Shown: positions 17,616 through 27,060 of the stretch, in pieces
Numbering within the stretch: position 1 is the stretch's first letter
Layout of the letters: every line of letters starts with the position of its first letter
Assembly: GCA_033809515.1 (NCBI GenBank)
Contig: JAPXLN010000007.1
Span: forward strand, 1 to 64,000
Source of the DNA: JAPXLN01 sp033809515
GTDB lineage: Bacteria > Bacillota > Sulfobacillia > Fermentithermobacillales > Fermentithermobacillaceae
Direction: 5' to 3'
DNA length: 64,000 bases
Program-made: the position numbers and the translations under genes
Notes under the pieces: model-generated
What the model saw: only the letters and a program-made list of their open reading frames with translations
Database searches by the model: none
What the model was told of the DNA's origin: nothing

Positions 17616-19298
17616 ATGTCATTTCCGCCAAGAGCTCTCAGAAGAAAGCCCGGGCGGTCCCCTGGTTGGGTTCTGCCGGTTCTCGTGTTTGTCCTATCCG
17701 GACTCTCTCTGGCTATCTTCTGGCCTTCCTTTCAGGAACTCCCTGTTCCTCCTGAGTCCCGCCCGTATTTGGTGTACAGAGGAGACAGGCATGACTTTCC
17801 GGTTGTTGTGGAAAGGGGCGAAGCCTACGTGCCTTTCTCGTTCATTAAGGAAGTAATAGACCCGAATGCTTTTTACGACAAAGATGGCGTAGTTGTAGTG
17901 ACCACCGCGAACCAGGTCGTTAAGATGAAAACAGGCTCTCTCACCGGGTATGTCAACCGCCATCCTGTTGAACTTAAGTTTCCTGTTGTTTTGGAGGGCA
18001 AGGAGCCGTACATACCCGGGAGCACATTGGAGATTCTGTATCCTGTCTCAGTTTCACTGAAAGAAGAAGCAGGTGTCTTTCGTGTCAGACAGCTGGATGA
18101 GGACAGGGTAGTAGCTCCGGTGGTATCCCGGGCTTTTGTTAGAGTGCGCTCAACTATGCTTTCTGAGAGAGCTGGAAGGGTAGAAGCAGGAGACGAGGTG
18201 GAGATATTTGAGACAGCCGGCCGGTGGGCCAGGATTGAGACATGGTCGGGAGTTGCCGGGTGGCTGCCGGTCTCATGTCTGGGAGAAAAGGAGACCAGAA
18301 GGGCAGAGGGAAGACCGTCAGGGGAGTACGTACCTACACCCTTTGACGGCAGAAAAGTAGTCTTAGTTTGGGAACAGGTGGAACGGCGAACTCCGGACCC
18401 TTCGGGCATAGGGCCCATGGAAGGTCTCAATGTGGTGTCGCCTACCTGGTTCCGGTTGGGGGAAAAGCCGGGAGAGGTGGAGAACTACGCTGACAGCCGT
18501 TACGTGGCCTGGGCTCATTCACAGGGGTATCAAGTATGGGCCTTGTTCTCAAACTCATTTGAGCTTGAAAGGACTCGGGCAGTTCTCAGGAGTTCAGATT
18601 TTCGGGACAAGGTCATTTCTCAGATCTTGATCTACGCAGAAGTCTACTCTCTTGACGGAATAAACATTGACTTTGAGAATGTGTACAAAGACGACGCCCC
18701 CTATCTTACGCAGTTTGTCAGGGAGCTTACCCCTCTCTTGCACGAACAAGGTCTTACAGTATCAATGGACGTGACTGTTAAGTCCCAGAGTCCTACATGG
18801 TCTTTGTGCTACGAAAGAAAGCGCCTTTCGGAGGTTCTGGACTACATTATGTTGATGGCCTACGATCAGTACGGAGCCACGTCAAAAGTAGCAGGTCCTG
18901 TGTCGGCCATTCCCTGGACTGAATGGACTATCGAAAAGACCCTCGAAGAGGTCCCCAAAGAAAAACTGGTGCTGGGAATCCCATTTTACACCCGGCTCTG
19001 GAAGGAAACCAAGGAAGGCGCCAGCGTTACCGTGAGCCAGAAAGCCATGGGAATGGAAAGTGCCGAGCAATGGTTTCTTTCAGAGAAAGTCACTCCCGTC
19101 CTTCAAACCGAGACAGGTCTTAGGTATGCAGAGAAGACTTCCGGCTCGGTGACCTATAGGATGTGGCTCGAGGATGAGGACTCAGTAAGGAGAAGGCTTG
19201 ACCTGGCCAGAGCCTATGACCTTGCAGGTGTTGCCGCCTGGAGGCGCGGGTTTGAGCGGAAAAGCGTTTGGAACGTCATTAGCGATTACCCCAAATGA
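17616..19298 (+). CDS. GH18 glycoside hydrolase with SH3 domain (spore-type glycosylase)
   Basis: This membrane-anchored hydrolase has 560 aa. An N-terminal signal/anchor helix (about 15-37) is followed by a copper-amine-oxidase-N-like stalk domain (about 50-165). Next is an SH3 domain (about 175-225) and a C-terminal GH18 barrel with the catalytic signature DGINIDFEN near residue 348. The glutamate is the proton donor. The layout resembles the YaaH/YdhD spore glycosylases. I chose ATG 17616, since TTG 17577 would add 13 residues before an otherwise normal signal. It likely acts on peptidoglycan or a surface polysaccharide. Confidence 0.85.
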   Translation: MSFPPRALRRKPGRSPGWVLPVLVFVLSGLSLAIFWPSFQELPVPPESRPYLVYRGDRHDFPVVVERGEAYVPFSFIKEVIDPNAFYDKDGVVVVTTANQVVKMKTGSLTGYVNRHPVELKFPVVLEGKEPYIPGSTLEILYPVSVSLKEEAGVFRVRQLDEDRVVAPVVSRAFVRVRSTMLSERAGRVEAGDEVEIFETAGRWARIETWSGVAGWLPVSCLGEKETRRAEGRPSGEYVPTPFDGRKVVLVWEQVERRTPDPSGIGPMEGLNVVSPTWFRLGEKPGEVENYADSRYVAWAHSQGYQVWALFSNSFELERTRAVLRSSDFRDKVISQILIYAEVYSLDGINIDFENVYKDDAPYLTQFVRELTPLLHEQGLTVSMDVTVKSQSPTWSLCYERKRLSEVLDYIMLMAYDQYGATSKVAGPVSAIPWTEWTIEKTLEEVPKEKLVLGIPFYTRLWKETKEGASVTVSQKAMGMESAEQWFLSEKVTPVLQTETGLRYAEKTSGSVTYRMWLEDEDSVRRRLDLARAYDLAGVAAWRRGFERKSVWNVISDYPK

Positions 19299-19412
19299 TC
19301 CCTTGACAGAAGAGGGTTTTTATGGCTCTGCGTAGAACCGCCTCCAAGGACTATGCTGTGGTTCGGGTCTAATGCCCTCGAGCTAGGCGCACCGTAGTTA
19401 GGCTGCAACAGC

Positions 19413-19441
19413 CTCGACAAGTTTGGCAATCATGGTAAAAT
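19413..19441 (+). promoter_or_regulatory. promoter of the S-layer protein gene
   Basis: TCGACA (19413-19418) and TAAAAT (19436-19441) are separated by 17 bases, each one mismatch from consensus. They lie about 45 bases before the ATG, whose ribosome site AAGGAGGTG is also near-ideal. Strong expression is expected. Confidence 0.6.
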
Positions 19442-19483
19442 TGACTAAACAGCTTTGATTTTGGCGAAGAAGGAGGTGAAAAT

Positions 19484-21208
19484 ATGACCATTCGAAAACA
19501 TCGTGGATTTCTTAGAAACGTAAGCTTGGCGCTATTGCTCGCTGTTTTACTTATGCTCAACCCGTTTGGATCCCAGCTAAGCGCACAAGCGCAAGGCTCC
19601 GTCGAAGTGGTTGATCCTGCACAGGCAATAAAGGAAGGTACCCAAGTTAAGATTCCCCTGACGATACAACCGATAACTGCTTTTGAACGCGGTACCATCC
19701 AGGCCGTCCTGTACTTTGTGAAACTCGACGGCACCATTGAAGAACGAACAAAGACTTTTGAGTTCGTTTATGCGGACGTGTATATGACTCCTTACGTCTA
19801 TAACGTTGTTTACACGTTGCCTGTGGGTTTTGGGGAGTACGGAGTCGCGCTCCAGAGCGGAAAAGCGACAGCTGTCGGGACTGCAGTTTACCTTGCGGCC
19901 TACATAAAGGAAACTCCCGCGGAGCCGTCAGAACCACCGGTAACGCCTGTGATTCCGGGGCCGGCACCTGTAACCGGGACTGAGACAGGGTGGCAGTCAT
20001 ATGACTTTGAGAATGACAGGGCCAACTGCTATGTGGTCCCTGATAAGGTTCAAGCTGCATATGAAGCGGCGCCTGAAAGCGGCGCAGTCATCATGAGATT
20101 GTTGCCCGTGCCCGGGACGACCGTCTTCCCCAGCAAGGCGGTTGCCAACATACCCCTGGCTGTGTTAGAAATGGGAGGGTTTGCACCGGTACCGTCCGTT
20201 CTGGAATTGGGGTCTTGTGATCTGTTAGTTTCACCTCAGGTTATGAGCGCTCTGGCTGCTCGGGTAACAGCGGATGCCGGTCCTCTGGGCACCCTCCAAA
20301 TTCGCGTACATGCTTCTATGGACCAGGAGGCCATGGACCTGCTGGGTTCCATGCCCGAAGAGGATCTTCAGCGTATGACGCTGGCGTCGGATGTTATATC
20401 CGTGAGCTTCGTTGCCGTGGATCCAGCCGGTAAGGAGTCTTCCATAAGGGTGGATGAGGCTGCTTTGTTTTTGCGTTTTGATCCGGACAAGGTTGGAAAC
20501 CCGGAGCATGTGAACCTGTACAAGCTCGGTTCCGTTATCTTTGTCAGTGGCAAGGTAGTGGGAGACAAGGTGGTCGCCACTATTCCTGAGTTTGTGAGCG
20601 GGAGGTTCATAGCTCTTGAGCACTCCAGGGCTTTTGACGACGTCGTCGAGGGTTACTGGGGCAAGAAAGACATAGAACTCATGGCGTCCAAGTACGTGAT
20701 CAAGGGCATGACAAAGACGTCCTTTGAGCCGGAGACTCCGATTACGCGTGCAGAGTTTGTGACTATGGTGGTTAGGAGCCTGGGGTTGGGTGAACAGAAG
20801 CCCGAGAAGCCCACGTTCAGCGATGTGCGTGTCTCCGATTGGCACTATGGCTACGTTGAAGCTGCGTACAAAGCAGGGCTTGCCAAGGGTGACGAAGGCA
20901 AGGGCGGACGGTTTAGGCCTGACGATACCATATCGCGGGAGGAAATGGCTGCTCTTATGATAAGGGCTATGCAGGTCTTCGGTAAGGCTGCAAGGGAACT
21001 CAGCCAAGAGGAGGTTGCCCGGATTCTGGAGAGTTTCGATGACGGCGCTGATATCAGCCAATGGGCAAGACATGAGGCTGCTCAGGCTGTCAGTCAGGAG
21101 CTGATCAAAGGCCGTGGCGCAGGAACCTTCGCGCCCCGGGCTACCGGAAAAAGAGCTGAGGCCGCCACTTTGATGAGCCGTTGGATGAAGCATGTTGGAA
21201 TTCTGTAG
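19484..21208 (+). CDS. S-layer homology (SLH) domain surface protein
   Basis: This exported protein of 574 aa has a signal peptide ending near SAQAQG. A Pro-rich linker at about 148-165 divides an N-terminal beta-rich part from a domain of unknown function at about 165-380. Three SLH repeats follow at about 383-437, 445-505 and 515-574, with typical ITRAEFVTM and ISREEMAAL helices. SLH domains bind pyruvylated secondary cell-wall polymer. A promoter and an ideal ribosome site precede it, and a long hairpin follows. It may be an S-layer component or a surface-anchored protein. Confidence 0.9.
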   Translation: MTIRKHRGFLRNVSLALLLAVLLMLNPFGSQLSAQAQGSVEVVDPAQAIKEGTQVKIPLTIQPITAFERGTIQAVLYFVKLDGTIEERTKTFEFVYADVYMTPYVYNVVYTLPVGFGEYGVALQSGKATAVGTAVYLAAYIKETPAEPSEPPVTPVIPGPAPVTGTETGWQSYDFENDRANCYVVPDKVQAAYEAAPESGAVIMRLLPVPGTTVFPSKAVANIPLAVLEMGGFAPVPSVLELGSCDLLVSPQVMSALAARVTADAGPLGTLQIRVHASMDQEAMDLLGSMPEEDLQRMTLASDVISVSFVAVDPAGKESSIRVDEAALFLRFDPDKVGNPEHVNLYKLGSVIFVSGKVVGDKVVATIPEFVSGRFIALEHSRAFDDVVEGYWGKKDIELMASKYVIKGMTKTSFEPETPITRAEFVTMVVRSLGLGEQKPEKPTFSDVRVSDWHYGYVEAAYKAGLAKGDEGKGGRFRPDDTISREEMAALMIRAMQVFGKAARELSQEEVARILESFDDGADISQWARHEAAQAVSQELIKGRGAGTFAPRATGKRAEAATLMSRWMKHVGIL

Positions 21209-21219
21209 GTAGAATGACT

Positions 21220-21250
21220 TTCGGGGGGGATGTTGCTCATCCCTCCCGAA
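21220..21250 (+). terminator. 13-bp hairpin after the S-layer gene
   Basis: TTCGGGGGGGATG (21220-21232) pairs with CATCCCTCCCGAA (21238-21250) with one G-T wobble across a 5-base loop, 11 bases after the stop codon. The T-run is poor (TGGTTGG), but the stem is long and GC-rich. Confidence 0.65.
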
Positions 21251-21323
21251 TGGTTGGTGCTCACAGGCAGCATTGCCTTAATCGGGCCATAACTAAGGTC
21301 CAAATGAACCTGGAGGTTATGGA

Positions 21324-23708
21324 TTGGTTGACTTGGCATCTTCCGGGAAGTCTCGGTCTGGCAGACAGTCATGTGCAGCCATTTTTCCTAATTTCAGACT
21401 CAGACACGTTATCTATCCCGGACTGATACTCCTGGTGTTTCTCGCCCCGTTGTTGCGAGGGCTCTTTTTTCAGACGGACGCTCTTCCTTACCAGATAGCT
21501 GCAGGCCTAGCTCTCTTTGTCGGCGCTTGTGACGTGTTAATGCAAGGGGAGTTGGCCATTGAAGGAGCTCTGCCACATGGGTTCCTGTGGATGGTTGCTG
21601 CTTACGGTATATCCTGTTTTGGGGCTGCGTCTGTTTCCGGCGCCATAAGGGGTTTTCTGCGACAGATTCTCTATTTCGCCATCTTTTGGTTGTCGTGGTA
21701 TGTTTCCCGCAGCAAGAGGGTACGGAAGGCAGTGCTGGTCACAGTAGTCCTCAGCGGTTCAGTCGTTGCGGCTATTGGGATTATTGCCGCCACCGGCATT
21801 CAGGTCTTCCCGGGGGCAGTGCTCGGCGGCAGAATCATGTCTACGCTCCAGTATCCTAATGCCCTGGCAGCTTACATGATGCTCACATCGGTATTAGGGC
21901 TTACTCTACTTGTCCTTGAGGAAAGACCGCTGCTGAGGGTATCATATGCAGTATCAGTGTTCGGACAGCTTCTGGTGTTTCTGGCGTCGTATTCCCGGGG
22001 AGGGTGGGTGATTTATCCCCTGGCCCTTTGTGCCATGATGGTTGGATTGCCCCGGGAGCACAAACTGAAATTCCTTTTTTCTGTGTGTACCGCATTGACT
22101 TCCGTACTCCTGATCGTAGGGCAGTTCTCATTAGCTGCAGGCGGAGACGAATGGCGCACCGCACTGAAATGGGTTGTACTCGGCGCAGTCATATCTTTAG
22201 CAGCAGAAATAGCTTATTGCATGTACAAGAAGGTCTACCGGAGCGTGATATCGACGTCAGTCCGTAAGGCGCTGACATGGGCGGTGCTTAGCTACGGAAT
22301 CATCACGTTCTTAACCTACTCCGCAATACTCATCTCCCAATATGGGACAAAGGTGGCCGACTTGCTGCCTCCTGCAGTCATCCGGCGATTCTCCACTATT
22401 AGCTTTGAGGACAGGAGTTTCCTGGCTCGCACCCTTGCTACGCGCGATGCTTTGGCCGTTTTTACCAGGCGTCCGCTTTTCGGAGGCGGCGCCGGTGCTT
22501 GGAACGCCTGGTACCATCAGTTTCAGTCGGTCCTGTACTGGACGACGGAGGTTCACAATCATTTTGCCCAAGTGCTTGTTGAGACCGGCCTTTTTGGCTT
22601 CTGCGGTTACATGTATCTGTGGGGCGCTTTGGTGTACCGGGTCTTTCGCTTCTTGCGCAAGGAGACCTCCTGCGCTGAAAAAGCTCTGGCGTGGGGCCTC
22701 TTGGTATCCTGTGTGACCATGGGAGCTCACAGCTCAGTGGACTTCGAGCTTTCGCTGCCCGGTATTGCCTGCCAGTTATGGGCGGTTTTTGGCGTAACGT
22801 GGGCCACCGTGGGCGGGGACCGGACTAAGGCTTCCTCGGGCAAAGGCATATCCGGAATGCGGAGGCGTTTTGGCGTTGCATCTGCATGTTTGGTCGCAGG
22901 TCTTGCGCTTTGTCTTATCATCCCTTCGTACAGTTTGCACAAAGCAGCCTGGTATGGCAGACTTGGTGCAATGGCCCTTGTGCGTGATGACTACTATCTT
23001 GCCACTGAGCTCTATGGCAGAGCCAGAAAGTATGACAGATTTACTTCTACTTACGCCTTTGATATGGGACAGGCATACGCAGCTCAGGCAGTCCTTGGCG
23101 GGGGTCCGGGTCTCAAGGAGAAGGCCTTGTCCCAACTGGAAATAGCTCGTTCGCTGGGTCCCTGCAACATAACCCAAGGCATTAGGGAAGTTGAGGTTCT
23201 TATAGCTCTCGGAGAAGCTCGAAGAGCCTGGGAAGCTTCTTGCAGCCTTGTACGGCTGTTACCGCTGGACATAGGAACTTGGGAGACGTTAGCCCGGACC
23301 GGTGTGGTCTACAGCTTATCGAGTATGAAGAAAGGGACTGCAGAGGGTAACGAGGAAGTAGACCTCGACAATGTCGTGGCGTGTCTTGTCGAAATGACAA
23401 AGATTCCGGAAGAACTGTCGAAAATCAAAGACAGGGTCAGCGGCGTAGATAATCACAGGTGGGGCCCTGAGCGCCTTGACCTTACCCCGGGGCTGAAGAA
23501 ATACATAGGGCAAGCTCACTATCTGCTGGGCGAGCTCGACAAGGCAGTTTTCCATCTAACCGAGGCAGCTAACGACCGGTTTCACCGTGACGAAAGTTCG
23601 GCTTGGCTGCTGGCGTCCCAGATACTGACAGGGGAGAAACAGCCTGCCCCGGCCCTTGACGAGCAGGTTCAGCGAATTCTTACATATTACAAGCTTGTCG
23701 ACAGATGA
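21324..23708 (+). CDS. O-antigen ligase/Wzy-like polymerase with C-terminal TPR-like domain
   Basis: This membrane protein of 794 aa has about 12 hydrophobic segments in the first 520 residues. It contains the Wzy_C-type periplasmic loop and signature around LFGGGAGAWNAW and EVHNHFAQVLVETGL. The last 260 residues are soluble and helical, with TPR-like spacing (VRDDYYLATELYGRARKYD). The family ligates or polymerises lipid-linked oligosaccharides at the outer membrane face. TTG 21324 has TGGAGGT 6 bases upstream. It opens a block with Wzz, CpsD and CpsB, consistent with exopolysaccharide production, although no glycosyltransferase genes are here. Confidence 0.85.
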   Translation: MVDLASSGKSRSGRQSCAAIFPNFRLRHVIYPGLILLVFLAPLLRGLFFQTDALPYQIAAGLALFVGACDVLMQGELAIEGALPHGFLWMVAAYGISCFGAASVSGAIRGFLRQILYFAIFWLSWYVSRSKRVRKAVLVTVVLSGSVVAAIGIIAATGIQVFPGAVLGGRIMSTLQYPNALAAYMMLTSVLGLTLLVLEERPLLRVSYAVSVFGQLLVFLASYSRGGWVIYPLALCAMMVGLPREHKLKFLFSVCTALTSVLLIVGQFSLAAGGDEWRTALKWVVLGAVISLAAEIAYCMYKKVYRSVISTSVRKALTWAVLSYGIITFLTYSAILISQYGTKVADLLPPAVIRRFSTISFEDRSFLARTLATRDALAVFTRRPLFGGGAGAWNAWYHQFQSVLYWTTEVHNHFAQVLVETGLFGFCGYMYLWGALVYRVFRFLRKETSCAEKALAWGLLVSCVTMGAHSSVDFELSLPGIACQLWAVFGVTWATVGGDRTKASSGKGISGMRRRFGVASACLVAGLALCLIIPSYSLHKAAWYGRLGAMALVRDDYYLATELYGRARKYDRFTSTYAFDMGQAYAAQAVLGGGPGLKEKALSQLEIARSLGPCNITQGIREVEVLIALGEARRAWEASCSLVRLLPLDIGTWETLARTGVVYSLSSMKKGTAEGNEEVDLDNVVACLVEMTKIPEELSKIKDRVSGVDNHRWGPERLDLTPGLKKYIGQAHYLLGELDKAVFHLTEAANDRFHRDESSAWLLASQILTGEKQPAPALDEQVQRILTYYKLVDR

Positions 23709-23758
23709 TCTCGGCCTAAGAGTGCGTTCGGCAAGCTAACCAGTGGAGGGTCGAGGAA

Positions 23759-25021
23759 TTGGAGCCTGAAGATATCGATCTCAGACACTATTTGGAGATA
23801 CTCTGGAAGTGGAAATGGGTAATTGCGCTGCTTACAGGGATTGCCCTGCTTACCAGCGCTGTCTTTAGCTTCTTCGTAATGCCGGCTGTCTACGAGACTA
23901 AGGTCACTCTGATGGTGAGCAACGCAGCCCAGAACCAGCAGTCCATCCGCCCTTCGGATACGTCTGTGGTGGACACCGTTTCGCGAATCCCGTCTATGAC
24001 GTTGAACACATACTTGAGCCAGATTACCAGCCCTTACTTTCTCCGAAGGGTCATAGACAAAATGGGCCTGAAAGATATGACTCCAGCGGCTCTTGCCGCA
24101 CAGGTTAATCCGCAGGCCATAAAAGACACCAATCTCATAGAGGTTCGTCTGGAGAACACCGATAGGGTTTTGTCAGCTTCCATTGCCAATACCATCGCAT
24201 CTGAATTTGTCCAGTTTGTCTCAGAGACCAACCAAGAACGAATGACCAAATCCCTTGCTTTTCTTTCCGAGCAAAGAGACCTCCTTAAGGAAGAACAAGC
24301 TGTGGCCTATGAGACCCTGGCTGCCGTACAGGCCAGGCCTAACAGCGTGACGGTCCTTACCCGGGAGATAGCTGCTTACAGCCAGTCCCTTGCCAGGTTC
24401 AGAGAGCAGCTGGTCAGTGAGCAAGTAGAGCGAAGCACCCTTGAAGCAGCTCTTGTGCAGATTGAGAAGACTCTGGCTGCGATTCCGCCGGTGCTGCCTG
24501 CAGCTCCCGGTGAGCATGCATCTTCCGTTTCCAATCCTGAATACGAGGAAATGCTCAAACGGAAACAGGAGAAAGATCTCCTGGCGGCCCAGTCGGTTGC
24601 CCGGATTGAGGGCCTCAAGAAGGAGGTTTCTGCGCTGGAGAGTTCCTTGTCAGGTATGGAAGCACAACTCAATGAGGTCAGGAACGAGGAAGAGCGGGCC
24701 CGGTCTCACCTTTCGAGGATTGAAACTACCTTGAGTCTCCTTGACACAAAAATGGTGGAGGCTCAAATGGCGCAGTCTTTGAATCTCGGAGAAACGACCA
24801 TAGCTGTAGTTTCACCTGCATTGGAGCCTTCATCTCCCATAAAGCCGCGCAGAATGCTGAACATGGCCGTTGCGGCTGTCCTTGGAGGATTCCTGTCGGT
24901 GCTCTTGGTCTTCATCCTTGAGTACCTGGACAATACCATAAAGACACGTGAAGACGTGGCTCGGCACCTTAACCTGGGTACCCTGGGGGCCATACCGGTC
25001 TTCGACGATACGGACAGGTAA
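23759..25021 (+). CDS. polysaccharide chain-length regulator (Wzz/CpsC family)
   Basis: This polysaccharide co-polymerase has 420 aa. A first membrane helix lies at about 20-38 and a second at about 365-388, with a long coiled-coil extracellular region (about 150-340) between them. The N-terminal DIDLRHYLEILWKWKW and the proline-rich SPIKPRR before the second helix are typical. The TTG start has GAGGGTCGAGG upstream. It acts with the downstream CpsD kinase and with the polymerase encoded just upstream to control chain length and export. Confidence 0.9.
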   Translation: MEPEDIDLRHYLEILWKWKWVIALLTGIALLTSAVFSFFVMPAVYETKVTLMVSNAAQNQQSIRPSDTSVVDTVSRIPSMTLNTYLSQITSPYFLRRVIDKMGLKDMTPAALAAQVNPQAIKDTNLIEVRLENTDRVLSASIANTIASEFVQFVSETNQERMTKSLAFLSEQRDLLKEEQAVAYETLAAVQARPNSVTVLTREIAAYSQSLARFREQLVSEQVERSTLEAALVQIEKTLAAIPPVLPAAPGEHASSVSNPEYEEMLKRKQEKDLLAAQSVARIEGLKKEVSALESSLSGMEAQLNEVRNEEERARSHLSRIETTLSLLDTKMVEAQMAQSLNLGETTIAVVSPALEPSSPIKPRRMLNMAVAAVLGGFLSVLLVFILEYLDNTIKTREDVARHLNLGTLGAIPVFDDTDR

Positions 25022-25065
25022 GCAACAGGTACAGCACGGGAACGGACAGACCGGAGGTGTTCAAT

Positions 25066-25740
25066 GTGTCTAAATACGCTAATCCTAAGTCAGCAGTCGC
25101 TGAAGCGTTTCGGACTGTACGTACCAGTCTGAACTACGCTGCGGATAGGAGAACAACCAGAGTCTTGCTGGTGACCAGTCCTGGTCCTGATGATGGCAAG
25201 ACCCTGGTCGCCGTCAATATTGCAGCTTCCTATGCACAGTCCGGAGAGAGTGTTCTTCTGGTGGACGGTGATCTTAGAAAACCCGCATGTCACCGGGAGC
25301 TTGCTCTGAGCAACCGGTCAGGGTTGACCAATGTTCTGGTGGATTCGGTAGCTCTTTCCGACGTAGTCCAGGATACTTCCGAACAAGGGTTGCATGTGCT
25401 CACCAGCGGTCCTACTCCGCCTAACCCGGCTGAGCTGCTGGACTCAGCGGCAATGGGCAGGTTGCTGGACACAGCTCGGAAAGAATACGACCATGTGGTG
25501 GTAGACTCCCCTCCAACTCTGGTTGTAGCTGATGCGTCCATCCTTGCCTCTAAGGTAGACGGGATTATCCTGGTCTTGGTCTCGGGAGCAACCCGCATAG
25601 ACATGGCGCAGGAAACAAAGAACACGCTGGAGAGCGCAAGAGGCAGGATTCTGGGTGTAGTTCTGAACAAGGTCAAGTATGAAAGCAGGTCTTACAGGTA
25701 CCGTTACTATCATTACGGCGAATCCGGCGAAACTGAGTGA
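25066..25740 (+). CDS. CpsD/CapB-type tyrosine-protein kinase
   Basis: This BY-kinase of 224 aa autophosphorylates on a tyrosine-rich tail and controls polysaccharide export. The Walker A is the variant SPGPDDGKT, where PGEGKT is more usual. Walker A' VDGDLRKP and Walker B VVDSPPT are present. The C-terminus holds a cluster of seven tyrosines (in YRYRYYHYG and just before it). GTG 25066 lies 7 bases after GGAGGT. GTG 25057 would overlap that site. The gene pairs with wzz upstream and overlaps the phosphatase gene by 4 bases. Confidence 0.92.
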   Translation: MSKYANPKSAVAEAFRTVRTSLNYAADRRTTRVLLVTSPGPDDGKTLVAVNIAASYAQSGESVLLVDGDLRKPACHRELALSNRSGLTNVLVDSVALSDVVQDTSEQGLHVLTSGPTPPNPAELLDSAAMGRLLDTARKEYDHVVVDSPPTLVVADASILASKVDGIILVLVSGATRIDMAQETKNTLESARGRILGVVLNKVKYESRSYRYRYYHYGESGETE

Positions 25741-26492
25741 TTGCACGAAAGAGTCTGATAGGGTACAGTGACATCCACTGTCATATACTTCCGTTCCTAG
25801 ACGATGGCGCCAGGTCCTGGGAGGAGGCAGTTGAGATGGCCAGGATCTCCAAGGAAAGCGGGGCCGAACGCATATTTGCAACCCCGCACTACATTGGAGA
25901 GACCTGCATGCCTGATGCCGCAAAGATCCGTCAAACGGTAGCAGAGTTTCGCCGGCACCTTCAGGCAGCAAAAGTGGATCTGGAGATCCTTCCCGGTTGC
26001 GAAGTCCATATCTCTCCGTCTCTTGCCGGGGATTTTGCAGCCGGCAGGATCCAGTCGTTGGGGATGAGTCGCTTTGTCCTGGTTGAACTGCCGTTTTTGG
26101 GGCTTCCTGAGGGCACAGTGGACATTCTTTTTGAGCTAAGGCTTGAGGGCGCCGGCGTGATCATCGCTCACCCTGAAAGGAATGCAGATCTCCGGCGAGA
26201 CTTGAGGTTGTGCCTGGAGCTTGCGGAATCAGGAATCTATCTCCAGCTGAACTTAGGAAGTCTTCTTGGGGTCTACGGCAGGGATGCGCGTTTATTCGCC
26301 GAGAAGATGGTTCGCTATGACCTGGTTCACTTTATCGGAACAGATGGACACAGGGGTGCACCTGGTTCTGCTCGAGGGTGTGACGCACGTCAGGGGCTGA
26401 CCAGGTTGGTGAAGTTGTCGGGGAAAAAGAGCAGGATTTTACAGACCATTGAGGAACGAGTGGATTCTTTGATTATAGAAGGTTCGGCTTAA
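25737..26492 (+). CDS. CpsB/CapC-type PHP-domain tyrosine phosphatase
   Basis: This manganese-dependent PHP phosphatase (251 aa) dephosphorylates the CpsD-type kinase. Metal-binding motifs are DIHCHILPFLDDGARSWEEA at the N-terminus, ATPHYIG, ILPGCEVHIS, IAHPERN and GTDGHRG. The GTG start overlaps the kinase stop. The kinase-phosphatase pair is the standard Gram-positive control of capsule or exopolysaccharide synthesis. Confidence 0.92.
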   Translation: MIARKSLIGYSDIHCHILPFLDDGARSWEEAVEMARISKESGAERIFATPHYIGETCMPDAAKIRQTVAEFRRHLQAAKVDLEILPGCEVHISPSLAGDFAAGRIQSLGMSRFVLVELPFLGLPEGTVDILFELRLEGAGVIIAHPERNADLRRDLRLCLELAESGIYLQLNLGSLLGVYGRDARLFAEKMVRYDLVHFIGTDGHRGAPGSARGCDARQGLTRLVKLSGKKSRILQTIEERVDSLIIEGSA

Positions 26493-26502
26493 CGTCTTCC
26501 TG

Positions 26503-26525
26503 CGCCGTTACGATTATTAACGGCG
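26503..26525 (+). other. perfect 8-bp stem-loop before cheW
   Basis: CGCCGTTA (26503-26510) pairs with TAACGGCG (26518-26525) across a 7-base loop. It lies between the phosphatase stop and the GAGGGGGG ribosome site of cheW. It could attenuate read-through or influence cheW translation, but there is no T-run. Confidence 0.4.
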
Positions 26526-26538
26526 AGGGGGGATTGTC

Positions 26539-27054
26539 TTGGAGTCAGGCGACAGAGTTTCTGCAGGTGGCAGGCAGCCCGGAAGAGAAAGACAAATAGT
26601 TGTGTTCTCGCTCAACAGTGAAGACTACGGAGTTGACATAGAGAAGATCAGGGAAATCATCCCTATGCAGACCATAGTTTCGGTCCCCCGCGCTCCTCAG
26701 TTTGTTGAGGGTATCATCAATCTACGCGGCAGAGTCATCCCTGTTCTTGACCTCCGGAGGCATTTCGGGTTTGAGAAAAAGCCTCCAGGGCCTGCGCAGC
26801 GCATTGTCATTGTCGAGGCTGACCAGGAATGCACGGGTGTAGTGGTGGATTCCGTCTCTTCGGTCATTCAGGTACCCCGGGAAGCTATCGAAGATCCGTC
26901 TGAGGTCATCATTGGTTCTGATGTTGGGTACATCCAGGGAGTCGCTAAGGTTGACAATGACCTTATTGTGCTTCTTGACTTAGCTGCAATAATAACAGAG
27001 GCCCAGAAGAAAACCCTCAAAGAAGCAGACGTTGCATCTGCCGTGGTACGGTGA
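26539..27054 (+). CDS. cheW: chemotaxis coupling protein CheW
   Basis: CheW links chemoreceptors to the CheA kinase. The 171-residue protein has the CheW fold with QIVVFSLNSEDYGVDI, the receptor-contact region VPRAPQFVEGIINLRGRVIPVLDL and a VVVDSVSSV strand. The TTG start is preceded by GAGGGGGG. It is the first gene of a six-gene chemotaxis operon and lies 6 bases before cheA. Confidence 0.93.
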   Translation: MESGDRVSAGGRQPGRERQIVVFSLNSEDYGVDIEKIREIIPMQTIVSVPRAPQFVEGIINLRGRVIPVLDLRRHFGFEKKPPGPAQRIVIVEADQECTGVVVDSVSSVIQVPREAIEDPSEVIIGSDVGYIQGVAKVDNDLIVLLDLAAIITEAQKKTLKEADVASAVVR

Positions 27055-27060
27055 GAGGTC

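Noticed and set aside
20231..21193. Minus-strand open frame of 320 codons opposite the S-layer gene
   Set aside because: The plus strand encodes unmistakable SLH repeats. The reverse frame has no start site or family motif.
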